This document shows positions 54,290-62,897 of a DNA stretch of 64,000 nucleotides, one piece after another (the stretch's first letter is position 1; every line of letters begins with the position of its first letter). A program made the position numbers and the translations under genes. The notes under the pieces are model-generated. The model had not been told where the DNA came from. It did not search any database and saw nothing but the letters and a program-made list of their open reading frames with translations. The stretch comes from Methanofollis formosanus (GTDB lineage Archaea > Halobacteriota > Methanomicrobia > Methanomicrobiales > Methanofollaceae): positions 1 to 64,000 of the forward strand of contig NZ_CP037968.1 of assembly GCF_019633745.1 (NCBI RefSeq). The letters are read 5' to 3'.

Positions 54290-54601
54290 CATCCCAAAAC
54301 TCTCCAGCCCTCATCCTCACCGATGATAGCGATGGATGATAGTGAAGAGATCCCTGCTTTTTCATCGCGTACCCACGCATTCGTCGCCTTCCCCCACGCC
54401 CCTCCCAGGGGCGCTGCCCCCGGACCCCCGGGATGGCGATAGGGACGGGAAGGCATCCTTGATGATCCTGAAAAGGCGATGAGCGTCCTCCTCCTATCTT
54501 CTGCGGGGGGACCGGGGGGCGGCAGCCCCCCGGCGGAAGATTCACATTCAAAATTCCTGGAAAGGAGGGTTTCAGTTCAAGCCTCAGAGAGTTTTGGGAT
54601 A
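54290..54601. mobile_element. 312-bp MITE-like element, copy 2
   Basis: The ends CATCCCAAAACTCTC (54290-54304) and GAGAGTTTTGGGATA (54587-54601) are inverted repeats with 14 of 15 matching. Same orientation as copy 1 at 44284. The interior includes a 69-bp module (54386-54454) and a second GC hairpin (about 54500-54535). Clear target-site duplications were not found. Confidence 0.72.
54386..54454 (+). repeat. 69-bp GC-rich palindromic module
   Basis: Inside the 312-bp element; GCCTTCCC/GGGAAGGC arms. Confidence 0.65.
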
Positions 54602-54758
54602 TTTTCATAGCCAAATCCGATCCCATGGGTCCAAGCGGTGCACTGGATGAAATCTTGAGAACACAGGCAATCAAAAATTTCATGATGATAAAATATGAAA
54701 TATTTTTTCGCGCACAGAAAATGGAGAGCATTTTCTTGATAGGAAGATCAGATCTTCA

Positions 54759-54810
54759 GACTCTGTGGAATTGTTCATGAACCAGTGGTTCAAGCATACG
54801 TGATGAAAAC
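54759..54810 (+). repeat. D-type hairpin repeat with GAACC/GGTTC stem
   Basis: GACTCTGTGGAATTGTTCAT, then a perfect GAACC-AGT-GGTTC stem, then AAGCATACGTGATGAAAAC. Confidence 0.7.
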
Positions 54811-54999
54811 TCATATCGCAGTTTGATCGATCCTTGATCCCCCTCCTTGCGGCCGAGGAGCGACTAGAAGTCGAACATCGTGCTGGCCCTTTGGGATGAC
54901 AACAGAGACAGGAAGGCGGAGGGGAGACCATGATGAGGGAAAATTGTCCCTCACGAAGATCAAAAAGAATGTCCCTCTCGCTCTTCACCACCAACACTC

Positions 55000-55818
55000 T
55001 CACGGTCCCGACGGCCTGTACTCTTCAACTTCCGCCGTCACGACGATCCGCCCGGCAGTCCCGGCCGGCACACTTTCCTGGACCTCTGTTTGGTACATGT
55101 CCTCAAACATCCCATGAAAGAGCCCGCCCCCTGCACTCAGTTCAAGGTTCACGGTCAGGTCTCCTGGTGGCCTGACCCCCTCGTCCACATAGATCACCGT
55201 GGTATACTCCTCGTCGGTGATTTTTTCCAGGACCGGGGAGAGATATTCCTCAGGGAGACGCTCGGTCCCGCTGATATCTTTCTCATACAGATAAAAACGG
55301 GCATCAATATCGGTCAGGTTTTTCTGGCGGTGCTGAAATGCCAGCATCGTCCCGTCCTTTGTCCCGACCATGGTCGTCGTCCAGTTGTCGAAGGTCCGGT
55401 CCGCAAGTTCTGACGACGGGATGACGACCTCGCCGTCCTTCATCGGGAGAGGGACGAGGATCGTGGTGGACCCGTCGCCGGTCCGACCATCCAGGCCGAC
55501 GACCGAGACATGGTAGGAGACGAGGGGAGGGACGCTCTCATGCCAGGCGAGACTGAGACTGATGCCGAGAAAGATCAGGACGCAGAGAACGGCGCCGACG
55601 ACGAACGAGACCGCCACCCAATGCACCTTCGCTCCTTTTTTCAGCGCGACGGCGCCGAGGCCCACGGCGACAAACACCCCGGCGATGAACACCGCCCCGG
55701 CGATCGCTTCAGGGCCGATGGAGATATTGAACATCCGCACCAGCCAGTATGCCATGAAGGCGAGAGGGAGGACGATGGCGATAAGCAGGGTCGAGGTACG
55801 TTTTCCCGGGGTTTTCAT
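55000..55818 (-). CDS. Membrane protein of unknown function, paralogue B
   Basis: 272 residues from ATG 55818; the longer frame to 55965 adds 49 residues unlike paralogue A. Same plan as A: three N-terminal helices (LLIAIVLPLAFMAYWLV, AVFIAGVFVAVGLGAVAL, VSFVVGAVLCVLIFLGISL) and an outside domain with PPLVSYHVSVVGLDGRTGDG, DRTFDNWTTTMVGTKDGTML and TDEEYTTVIYVDEGVRPPG. More GC-rich than A. No family was recognised. Confidence 0.75.
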   Translation of the reverse strand: MKTPGKRTSTLLIAIVLPLAFMAYWLVRMFNISIGPEAIAGAVFIAGVFVAVGLGAVALKKGAKVHWVAVSFVVGAVLCVLIFLGISLSLAWHESVPPLVSYHVSVVGLDGRTGDGSTTILVPLPMKDGEVVIPSSELADRTFDNWTTTMVGTKDGTMLAFQHRQKNLTDIDARFYLYEKDISGTERLPEEYLSPVLEKITDEEYTTVIYVDEGVRPPGDLTVNLELSAGGGLFHGMFEDMYQTEVQESVPAGTAGRIVVTAEVEEYRPSGP

Positions 55819-55984
55819 GACAGAGCATCCCTTTTTTGCGAGGATAAATATAGTGATCACTTCATCTAATTGTCGGGACGACGCAGCGGCCTGAAGGCGC
55901 AAACGATCGCCTCGGTCACTGCTGAGTAATTTTCCCGCCCCACACCCCCGCACCCGGCCGTCCACCGAATATCAACAACCATAA

Positions 55985-57325
55985 ATGAATCCTCCGCAAA
56001 CCTATTACACCGTGAAAACGGCGATATTGGGCGGCGGACTGACCGGCGTAACGCTGGCGCGACTGTTGCGCCAGCAGGGCGAGGACGTGGTGGTCCTCGA
56101 GGCAGAGTCCGGGTACGGCGGGCTCTGCCGGTCGAAGGTCATCGACGGCTTCACCTTCGACACCGGCGGGTCGCACATTATATTTTCAAGAGATACGGAG
56201 GTCCTCTCCCTCATGAAGGAGGCGCTCGGGGAGAACCGGACCGAACGGCAGAGAAAGACGAAGATCTTCTACAAGGGGCGGTATGTGAAGTACCCCTTCG
56301 AGAACGGGCTTGCCGACCTCCCGAAGGACGACCTCTTCTTCTGCATCAACGAGTTCATCAAGGCGCTCATCGCCGCGGAGAAGGGTGAGGTGAAACCCCC
56401 CGAGAACTTCGGCGAGTGGATCCGCACCACCTTCGGCGAGGGGATCGCGGCGTGCTACATGCTCCCGTACAACCGAAAGATCTGGAAGTTCCCGCCGGAG
56501 GAGATGTCGGCCCACTGGATGGACGGCCGCGTGCCCAGGCCCCCGGTGGAGGACGTGGTCAGGTCGGCGGTCGGGATCGAGACCGAGGGCTACACCCATC
56601 AGTCGATCTTCTCGTACCCGCAGGAGGGCGGGATCGAAGCGATGGTGAAGGCCGTCGCCGCCCCGGTGGAAGACGCCATCAGGACCGGGTTTGTGGTCAG
56701 GTCGGTCAGGCGCGAGGGCGACCGCTGGGTGATATCCGACGGCACCGAAGAGGTCGTCGCCGACCGGTGTGTCTCCACCATCCCCCTCCAGGCCCTCCTC
56801 CCCGCGCTGGACGGCGTCCCGGCCGACGTGACCGAAGCCTGCCGGGCCCTCAAGTACAACTCGGTCGCCTGCGTCTGCCTCGGGCTCAAGGGCGAGGTCC
56901 CGCCGTACTCCTGGGTCTATGTCCCGCAGGAAGAACTCGGCCCCTTCAACCGGATCTCCTTCCCCTCAGGCTACAGCGACACCAACGCCCCCGAAGGATG
57001 CAGTTCGGTCCTCGCCGAAGTGACCTACCGCGACGGCGACCCCACCGCGGCCCTCTCCGATGACGACCTCGTCGCCTCCACCGTCGACGGCCTCATGGAG
57101 ATGGGGGTCATCGCCTCGCGCGACCAGGTGCTCACCACCTCGGTCGAACGCCAGAAATACGCCTACGTCATCTACGACCTCGCCTACCTGGAGAATATCA
57201 AGATCGTCAGGGATTACTGCGAGGGCCTCGGGATCGGGCTCGTCGGCCGGTTCTCCGAGTTCGAGTACCTCAATATGGACGGATGCATCCGTCACGTCAT
57301 CGAGTTTGCGAAGGAGTTTTCATGA
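55985..57325 (+). CDS. FAD-dependent amine-oxidase-fold oxidoreductase (protoporphyrinogen oxidase/UDP-galactopyranose mutase-like)
   Basis: 446 residues from ATG 55985, or 437 from GTG 56012 (KTAILGGG). The dinucleotide-binding motif TAILGGGLTGVTLARLL is followed by VVLEAESGYGGLCRSKVIDGF and DTGGSHIIF. The middle part (KIFYKGRYVKYPFENGL, ACYMLPYNRKIWKFPPEEM) resembles the sugar-nucleotide mutase branch of the fold, which fits the two glycosyltransferases coupled downstream. Likely acts on a sugar nucleotide or lipid-linked sugar; the exact reaction is unknown. Confidence 0.82.
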   Translation: MNPPQTYYTVKTAILGGGLTGVTLARLLRQQGEDVVVLEAESGYGGLCRSKVIDGFTFDTGGSHIIFSRDTEVLSLMKEALGENRTERQRKTKIFYKGRYVKYPFENGLADLPKDDLFFCINEFIKALIAAEKGEVKPPENFGEWIRTTFGEGIAACYMLPYNRKIWKFPPEEMSAHWMDGRVPRPPVEDVVRSAVGIETEGYTHQSIFSYPQEGGIEAMVKAVAAPVEDAIRTGFVVRSVRREGDRWVISDGTEEVVADRCVSTIPLQALLPALDGVPADVTEACRALKYNSVACVCLGLKGEVPPYSWVYVPQEELGPFNRISFPSGYSDTNAPEGCSSVLAEVTYRDGDPTAALSDDDLVASTVDGLMEMGVIASRDQVLTTSVERQKYAYVIYDLAYLENIKIVRDYCEGLGIGLVGRFSEFEYLNMDGCIRHVIEFAKEFS

Positions 57326-58302
57326 AAGTCAACTTTTTCGTCGAGGACATGCTCTTTTTCAAATATATCGGCTGCGCGACCCTGGCAAAGACGCTGTACC
57401 GGGCGCTTGCCGACGGCAACGGTGGCCCCGAGGTCTCATGGAACGCCCACGGGCGGGACTTCGACCTGGTCCACTACCACACCTTCGGCCCCCTCGCCCT
57501 GGCAAACAAACGGTTGAGCGGAGCGGTGACCGTGCTCACCGCCCACTCAACGCCCAGACTCAACGCCGGCAACCTCGCCTTCTCAGATACCGTCAACAAC
57601 TTTTACCCCGGCATATACCAGGGCTTCGACCACATCATCACCATCTCGCCGCTCTGCGACGAGGAGGTGCGCGAGTTCGCCCCCGACGTCCCGACCACCC
57701 TCATCCCGAACGGCGTGAACAGGGAACGCTTCAGACCGGACGCCGGGAAGCGGGCGGCCTTCCGCGAGACGTACGGGATCGGCGAGGACGAGCAGGTGGT
57801 GCTCACCGTCGCCCAGCAGACACCCCGGAAAGGCATCTACGACTTCCTCGCCCTCTCACGGGACCACCCTGACACCAGGTTCGTCTGGGTCGGCGGGTTC
57901 CCGTACGGCAGGTTCTCAAAAGACCACAGCCAGATCGAGGCGGAGAAAAGCCGGTGTGGCGAGAACGTCCTCTTCACCGGGTTCGTCGAGGACATCACCG
58001 CGGCCTACTGCAGCGCCGATGTCTTCTTCATGCCAAGTTTCGCCGAGGGCCTCCCGATGGTCATCCTTGAAGCGCTCGCAAGCGGCCTGCCGGTCGTCGC
58101 CCGCAAGATCCCCGAGTTCACCGGGAACTTCGGGGACGCCGCCCTCTACTTCGACGACCTCGCCAGGGCCGGGGCGCTCCTCGAGGACACTGCTCTCCTC
58201 AGGCAGCACGCCGACCTCTCCAGACCCTTCACCGAACGCTACGACATCAGGAGGGTCTCCGACCTCCATATCAGACTCTACCAGGAGTTGACCTCGTCAT
58301 GA
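57322..58302 (+). CDS. Glycosyltransferase family 4 protein
   Basis: 326 residues from the ATG overlapping the previous stop (ATGA). GT-B fold: N-terminal acceptor domain with FDLVHYHTFGPLALANK and TAHSTPRLNAGN; C-terminal nucleotide-sugar domain with VLTVAQQTPRKGIYDFLAL, ADVFFMPSFAEGLPMVILEALASGLPVVARKI (the E-x7-E retaining motif). Transfers a sugar to a surface or lipid acceptor. Middle gene of a coupled three-gene glycan operon. Confidence 0.9.
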   Translation: MKVNFFVEDMLFFKYIGCATLAKTLYRALADGNGGPEVSWNAHGRDFDLVHYHTFGPLALANKRLSGAVTVLTAHSTPRLNAGNLAFSDTVNNFYPGIYQGFDHIITISPLCDEEVREFAPDVPTTLIPNGVNRERFRPDAGKRAAFRETYGIGEDEQVVLTVAQQTPRKGIYDFLALSRDHPDTRFVWVGGFPYGRFSKDHSQIEAEKSRCGENVLFTGFVEDITAAYCSADVFFMPSFAEGLPMVILEALASGLPVVARKIPEFTGNFGDAALYFDDLARAGALLEDTALLRQHADLSRPFTERYDIRRVSDLHIRLYQELTSS

Positions 58303-59000
58303 TCTCAGTTGTGATCCCGACCTATAACGAAGAGGCGAATATCGCCGCCTGTCTTGTGTCGCTCTGCAACCAGACCCTCCCCAGGGAGCGCTATGAACTC
58401 ATCGTCGTCGACGGCGGGTCGAAGGACCGGACCCGCGAGATCGCCGCCGAATATGCCGACCAGGTCTTTATCCAGACGAGCAAGAAGGTCGGCGGTGCAC
58501 GCAACGACGGGGCGAAGGCGGCGAAGGGGGAGATCGTCGCCACGACCGACGCCGACTGCGTCATCCCCACCGACTGGCTGGAGCGGATCGAGGCGGACTT
58601 CGCACGCCACCCCGACGTCGTCCAGGTCTACGGTCTGGTGTATCCCAAGGAGAAGAACCTCAAACACTCCATCTCCCTTGCCCTGGCTAACTTCTTCTCC
58701 CGCCTCGGTTCGTGGACGCACTCGATGTACTATACCCTCGGGTGCAACACCGCCTTCCGCCGCGAGGCCTTCATCGAGGTCGGGATGTACCGGTGCATCG
58801 ACGCCGGCGACGACCTGGAGATCGCCCGCCGCACCAGAGAGGTCGGGACAGTCTTCCTCGACACCTCGCTTCGCGTCGCCTTCGACATGCGCCGCTACGA
58901 GCAGTTCGGGACGCTCAAGTCCCTCTGGGAGTGGATCTATATCGTGGTGCGGGGCGGGAACACTGAGAAGTATTCGTACTCGAAGCGCGAGTATAAGTGA
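58299..59000 (+). CDS. Glycosyltransferase family 2 protein
   Basis: 233 residues. GT-A fold: ISVVIPTYNEEANIAACLVSL at the N-terminus, the first aspartate in IVVDGGSKDRT, the metal-binding DXD-type TTDADCVIP, and the acceptor-region YTLGCNTAFRREAFIEVG and DDLEIARR. The start overlaps the previous stop. An inverting transferase of the cell-surface glycan pathway. The C-terminus lacks the membrane helices of dolichol-phosphate sugar synthases. Confidence 0.92.
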   Translation: MISVVIPTYNEEANIAACLVSLCNQTLPRERYELIVVDGGSKDRTREIAAEYADQVFIQTSKKVGGARNDGAKAAKGEIVATTDADCVIPTDWLERIEADFARHPDVVQVYGLVYPKEKNLKHSISLALANFFSRLGSWTHSMYYTLGCNTAFRREAFIEVGMYRCIDAGDDLEIARRTREVGTVFLDTSLRVAFDMRRYEQFGTLKSLWEWIYIVVRGGNTEKYSYSKREYK

Positions 59001-59089
59001 GGGGTGCGGGACGGTGGGAGACCGGGCCGTCTCCACACTCTTCGCGATCATCTTTTTTCACCATCGCTTCTCTTCACGATCATCTCTCT

Positions 59090-59135
59090 GCCTTTCCGTC
59101 CCAATCGCAACCGCCGGTGCGAGTATGGGGAAGGC
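59090..59135 (-). repeat. Truncated palindromic module
   Basis: GCCTTTCC and GGGGAAGGC arms with the inner hairpin deleted. Left flank TCTTCACGATC is shared with the copy at 232. Confidence 0.5.
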
Positions 59136-59151
59136 ATGAGAACGATCCCAA

Positions 59152-60231
59152 TCAAAAATCAAAGATCCCGCTCTGCACATCGCCGTCCCCGAAGGCGACG
59201 TACCGCCCCACCCCTCTCCCCCGCACGCCGCAGGCCCTGAGGTCGCGCTCAGACCTGAGAGGGGCCTTCTCCCGTGCGGCAAGCACCCGGCGGGCATTCT
59301 TCGGGCCGATGCCGGGCACCCTGAGGAAGTCGGCGAGGGGGGCGCGGTTGACGTCCACCCGCGGCCTCTCCCTGGCAAGGAGGCGCTTGGGGTCGGCATT
59401 TCGCAAGAACCCCTCCTCGTCCAGCACCCCGGCCACCTCCTCCATGGAAAAGTGATAGAGCCGGAGGAGAGCGTCCGCCTGGTAGAGCCGGTTCTGCCGC
59501 CAGAGCGGGGTTGGGTCGTGGGAGGCAAGCGGCGTTCCCGCAAGGGGGCTGAAGCCCGAATAATAGATCCTGGCCGGGGCCAGACGCCGGTATTGCCCGG
59601 CGATGCAGGTTAGCACCTCGGCGTCGCTCTCGCCGGCCGCCCCGACGACGAGTTGCGTGGTGTGCCTACCCGGCATGGCGTCGGCAACCCAGGTCTGCCT
59701 CTTCTCGATGTCCTGCCGGTAGTCCTTCACCCCTGCGAGTTCGGAGAGCCTGGACGCCGAGGGCGCCTCGATATTGATGGAGATCCGGTCGGCCACCCTG
59801 GCGAGATCGGTGATGTCGGATCGCGCCGCGCCGGGAAGCACCTTGAGATGCATATATCCGTCATAACCCCGCCGCCGGAGGATCTCGCCGGTCTCGACGA
59901 TCCCCTCCATCGCCTCGTCGACGTCGCGCGGGATACCCGACGAGAGGAAGAGCCCGTCGGCCCGCCCCTCGCGCCACATCTTCAGGAAAATATCGGCGAG
60001 TTCCGCCGGCGAGAGAGAACAGTCCTGCCGGCACGTCCGCACCCCGCAGTAGGCACAATCGTACGCACACCGTCCGTGAAGCAGCACCTTCATCATCCGC
60101 CTGCACCGGCCCGAGGCGATGGAGAGCCCCGGCATGCGGCGTGCACGCTTTCCCTCCTCACTCTCAGGGACACAGAGATCAAAGCGCGCCGCCCTCGTGA
60201 GGGCCGCGACCTGTGCGGCACGAGACATCAT
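59152..60231 (-). CDS. Radical SAM protein with C-terminal helix-hairpin-helix (putative DNA modification/repair)
   Basis: 359 residues. Radical SAM cluster in LLHGRCAYDCAYCGVRTCRQDC (CxxxCxxC plus two extra Cys); the middle barrel with MHLKVLPGAARSDI and TTQLVVGAAGESD; a C-terminal HhH domain DFLRVPGIGPKNARRVLAAR that binds nucleic acid backbones. This matches the 'radical SAM linked to UDG' family; in most genomes a uracil-DNA-glycosylase-like gene is adjacent, but none is in this window. Substrate unknown. Confidence 0.88.
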   Translation of the reverse strand: MMSRAAQVAALTRAARFDLCVPESEEGKRARRMPGLSIASGRCRRMMKVLLHGRCAYDCAYCGVRTCRQDCSLSPAELADIFLKMWREGRADGLFLSSGIPRDVDEAMEGIVETGEILRRRGYDGYMHLKVLPGAARSDITDLARVADRISINIEAPSASRLSELAGVKDYRQDIEKRQTWVADAMPGRHTTQLVVGAAGESDAEVLTCIAGQYRRLAPARIYYSGFSPLAGTPLASHDPTPLWRQNRLYQADALLRLYHFSMEEVAGVLDEEGFLRNADPKRLLARERPRVDVNRAPLADFLRVPGIGPKNARRVLAAREKAPLRSERDLRACGVRGRGVGRYVAFGDGDVQSGIFDF

Positions 60232-60291
60232 TGTTCATTCGGCCCTGAGAGAAAAAGGGGGATCGGGTGCGGGGTGAAAGTGAATGTTACC

Positions 60292-60342
60292 GGTTCTGTA
60301 GAATCGGGCATGAACCTCTGGCTCAAGCATACGCAGTTGAAT
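60292..60342 (+). repeat. D-type hairpin repeat
   Basis: GGTTCTGTAGAATCGGGCAT, GAACCTCTGGCTC, then AAGCATACGCAGTTGAA. Confidence 0.7.
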
Positions 60343-60357
60343 ATTTCATATTGCAGC

Positions 60358-60410
60358 CTTGTAGAATTGCCCATGAACCCTGGGTTCAAGCATACGGGAT
60401 GAAAATTTTT
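60358..60410 (+). repeat. D-type hairpin repeat with GAACCC/GGGTTC stem
   Basis: CTTGTAGAATTGCCCAT, then GAACCC-T-GGGTTC (perfect), then AAGCATACGGGATGAAAA. The D motif is tandem here, about 66 bp apart. Confidence 0.7.
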
Positions 60411-60571
60411 CGTCACGTGCTCTCTCTTTTCAAGAGAAGAGAATCGGTTGGGATCGTGTTTCATCGCCGCCCCCACCGATTCTTCGGTCCGTGGGGGGTC
60501 CAGGGGGTGAAACCCCCCGGCGTGAGGTGGCAGGGAAATCTCGACGATGGGGGCGGCCGTTCTGATCGAAG

Positions 60572-60640
60572 TGCCTTCCCACACCATCGGCCGGGGGCGC
60601 TGCCCCCGGACCCCCGGGATGAAGATAGGGCCGGGAAGGC
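60572..60640 (+). repeat. 69-bp GC-rich palindromic module
   Basis: GCCTTCCC/GGGAAGGC arms with CCGGGGGCGCTGCCCCCGG inside. Confidence 0.7.
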
Positions 60641-60975
60641 ACAATCAGTGACTATGGAGATCGGATTGCCGTCCCCCGTCCTATCCTGATGCGGGGGGCC
60701 CGGGGGGCGGTCAGCCCCCCGCAGAGATAGCCATCCAGAGCATTTCTACAGAGCCGAAAATCTCATATCACAGTTTGATCGATCCGTGATCCTCCTTCTT
60801 GCGACCGGGGAGCGAACCGAAGTCGAGCATGGTGCCCCCCCGACACTCACACCAGAAAAGCAATTCTGCAGAGTCGAAAAATGTGCTTTGATCCAGGGGA
60901 TGGTTCAAGTCGTGAATACTTCAGGGATCTGCTCAGGGCCAAGATTATATCAGGTGCTGACCGAACCTACCCGGT

Positions 60976-61524
60976 ATGACTCCAGAATCAGAAGCCGTCA
61001 GACTCGTCGCCTCGCTGATGGCGCTCTCGGCCAGGACCGCACCCAAGGGGAAGGGCGTCGACACCATCGAGACGGCGGTGCTCGGCGGCACCGACCTGAC
61101 GAAACTTGCCGAAGCGATGCGGACCTTCGGGAAAGAGCACGACCTCGGGTTCTTCCTGCGGGACGCAAAAAACATTGAGGCCGCCGACGCATGCCTTCTC
61201 ATCGGGTGCCGCGGGGCGGAGACCGCCGCGATCAACTGCGGGGCCTGCGGGTACCCGACCTGCGCGGAGATGACCGCGGCCCTCCGTGCACCGCAGCGGG
61301 GCGGCACCCCGTTTGCCGGGCCGAACTGTGCGGTCAGGATGACCGACCTCGGTATCGCTGTCGGGTCCGCAGTGAAGACCGCCTCGATCCACAACGTCGA
61401 CAACCGGGTGCTGTACTCCGGTGGGGTCGGCGCCCGGACCCTCGGCCTCCTGGAAGAGTGCACCGTCGTCTATGCCGTCCCGCTCAGGGCCGCTGGAAAA
61501 AATATCTTCTTTGACCGCACATAG
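60976..61524 (+). CDS. DUF2148 (ferredoxin-like Cys-rich) protein
   Basis: 182 residues. Cysteine-rich core ACLLIGCRGAETAAINCGACGYPTCAEM plus GPNCAVRMTDLGIAVGSAVKTA. The spacing fits DUF2148, a family of anaerobes thought to bind an iron-sulfur cluster. The reaction is unknown. Its stop is ten bases before the GHMP gene, so the two form an operon. Confidence 0.85.
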   Translation: MTPESEAVRLVASLMALSARTAPKGKGVDTIETAVLGGTDLTKLAEAMRTFGKEHDLGFFLRDAKNIEAADACLLIGCRGAETAAINCGACGYPTCAEMTAALRAPQRGGTPFAGPNCAVRMTDLGIAVGSAVKTASIHNVDNRVLYSGGVGARTLGLLEECTVVYAVPLRAAGKNIFFDRT

Positions 61525-61534
61525 GGAACATACC

Positions 61535-62614
61535 ATGCCGATGATGAAGATCAGAGGCGGCGACCTCGACCTCGTCGAGTACGAGTTCGAGCCCTTCACC
61601 GCGGGCGACCACCTCCGCCCCCTCGCCCTCAACCGCGAGGTCCGGGCGGTACCGCAGGAAGGTGCCTTCACCGCCCGTGCGCCGGCCAGGATCCACTCGA
61701 CTGTCCTTGACATGAACCGGTTTGCCCCCGACCGTCCGGGCGGCGGCGGGTTCGGATATGCCGTTCAGGTCTACTGCACCGCCACGGCGCGGTGCACCGA
61801 GAAGGAGACCGAGATCGAGTACGAGCGCGCCCCCATCGTCACGCAGGTCGTCGAGGCCTTCAAGGAGACGGTCGGCTACGAGGGCGGCTTCTCGATCCGG
61901 GCACAGGACCACCAGCACAAACACGTCGGTCTCGGCTCGACCGGGACGGTCCTCACCGCGGTCTGTCATGCGATGAATGCCGCTGTGGGATCGCCCCTCA
62001 CCCCAGAGGAGATCAGGGTTCTGGTGGGCAGGAACTTTGTCGAAGAGACGGCCGACGACCGGGTGGCCTTTGGGTTCGAGACCGGGGTCGGGCCTGCGGT
62101 GAGCACGTACGGCGGGTTTGTGGTGATGGGCGACGACCTCGCCCTCGTCTACCACCACCCCTTTGGCGCGGAGAAGAACGTCTACGTGATCATCCCAGAG
62201 AGCGGGATCTCCTCTGCCGGCAAGAGCGAGTTCGACCTCCTGATGAACCGGGCCCGCGACCTCGACTACCGCGACCGTCCGCTCAAGGCCTACATGGTCC
62301 TGATGGACCTGATCCCGGCCCTCGAACGGGGCGACCTCGAGAAGGCCGGCGAGGTGATGTGGGAGATCGAGTTCCGCGGCTCCAAGCGGGCCGAGATCGA
62401 GCACCACAGCTTTGCCATCTACGCCTATATGAGCAGGCTGCGGGAGGCCGGGCTCGAGTTCGTGGGGATGAGTTCGGTCGGCCCCTCCATCGCCGTCGTC
62501 ACCAGGAAGCCCAGGGAAGAAGTGGAGGCGATCGCCGAAGGACTCGGCCTCACCGTCACTCTCGCCACGACGGTCGACAACGAAGGGCTGAAGGTCTGGA
62601 AAGAAGAGGATTAG
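61535..62614 (+). CDS. GHMP-kinase superfamily protein, beta-RFAP-synthase-like
   Basis: 359 residues from ATG 61535; the extension to 61421 overlaps the previous gene in another frame. The opening ARAPARIHSTVLDMNR and GGGGFGYAVQVY match the substrate loop of beta-ribofuranosylaminobenzene 5'-phosphate synthase-type proteins, and HVGLGSTGTVLT (130-141) is the GHMP ATP/phosphate loop; a C-terminal EFVGMSSVGPSIAVVT is motif 3. The family contains both true kinases and the methanopterin-pathway enzyme, so the reaction is uncertain; a role in methanopterin-like cofactor synthesis is possible. Confidence 0.8.
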   Translation: MPMMKIRGGDLDLVEYEFEPFTAGDHLRPLALNREVRAVPQEGAFTARAPARIHSTVLDMNRFAPDRPGGGGFGYAVQVYCTATARCTEKETEIEYERAPIVTQVVEAFKETVGYEGGFSIRAQDHQHKHVGLGSTGTVLTAVCHAMNAAVGSPLTPEEIRVLVGRNFVEETADDRVAFGFETGVGPAVSTYGGFVVMGDDLALVYHHPFGAEKNVYVIIPESGISSAGKSEFDLLMNRARDLDYRDRPLKAYMVLMDLIPALERGDLEKAGEVMWEIEFRGSKRAEIEHHSFAIYAYMSRLREAGLEFVGMSSVGPSIAVVTRKPREEVEAIAEGLGLTVTLATTVDNEGLKVWKEED

Positions 62615-62875
62615 GGCTCTGTTGGGTTCAGGAGAGATCTGTTCTGGAACGCGGATAGCGATGGGTTGAATAGGTCAATTTTGCCCCATTTTTGGCGTTG
62701 TGCGGTCTCGCACAATCTTCTCAATAAAGGGGGTACAGGGGCCGCTCGCCGGCGGATTGGCGAGCAGTTTGATCGGCGAGCAGGTTAGATCCCTTCTTCA
62801 TCGGTGTGCGGCAGTCCCGACACCAAGAGTTGCACCCCCCCACGTTTCTTCCGATGACGATGGGTGGAGAGTCCG

Positions 62876-62892
62876 AGGAATTCTCCAGAGCC
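62876..62892 (-). repeat. Terminal remnant of a D-type element
   Basis: GGAATTCTCCAGAGCC resembles the ATTCTACAGAGCC end of D elements and sits next to the 3' end of the kinase gene, as expected from the other copies. Confidence 0.4.
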
Positions 62893-62897
62893 AAGAA

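Larger units (their letters stand above)
54101..54999. repeat. Convergent block with 312-bp element
   Basis: No gene. It holds 312-bp element copy 2 (54290-54601), a D hairpin (54759) and a partial C block (about 54835-54890). Confidence 0.65.
60232..60975. repeat. Divergent intergenic repeat mosaic
   Basis: No gene. Two D hairpins in series (60292, 60358), a C/G hairpin (about 60490-60525), the 69-bp module (60572), a further GC hairpin (about 60695-60720), an inverted end ATTTCTACAGAGCC (about 60741-60754) that pairs with the 60292 end, and a segment (about 60840-60935) shared with 385-480. Unlike the other blocks it separates the 5' ends of genes. Confidence 0.7.

Noticed and set aside
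60369-60400. Possible tRNA fragments, because GGGTTCAAGC resembles a T-arm
   Set aside because: No acceptor, D or anticodon arms around any copy; the resemblance comes from the D-type hairpin.
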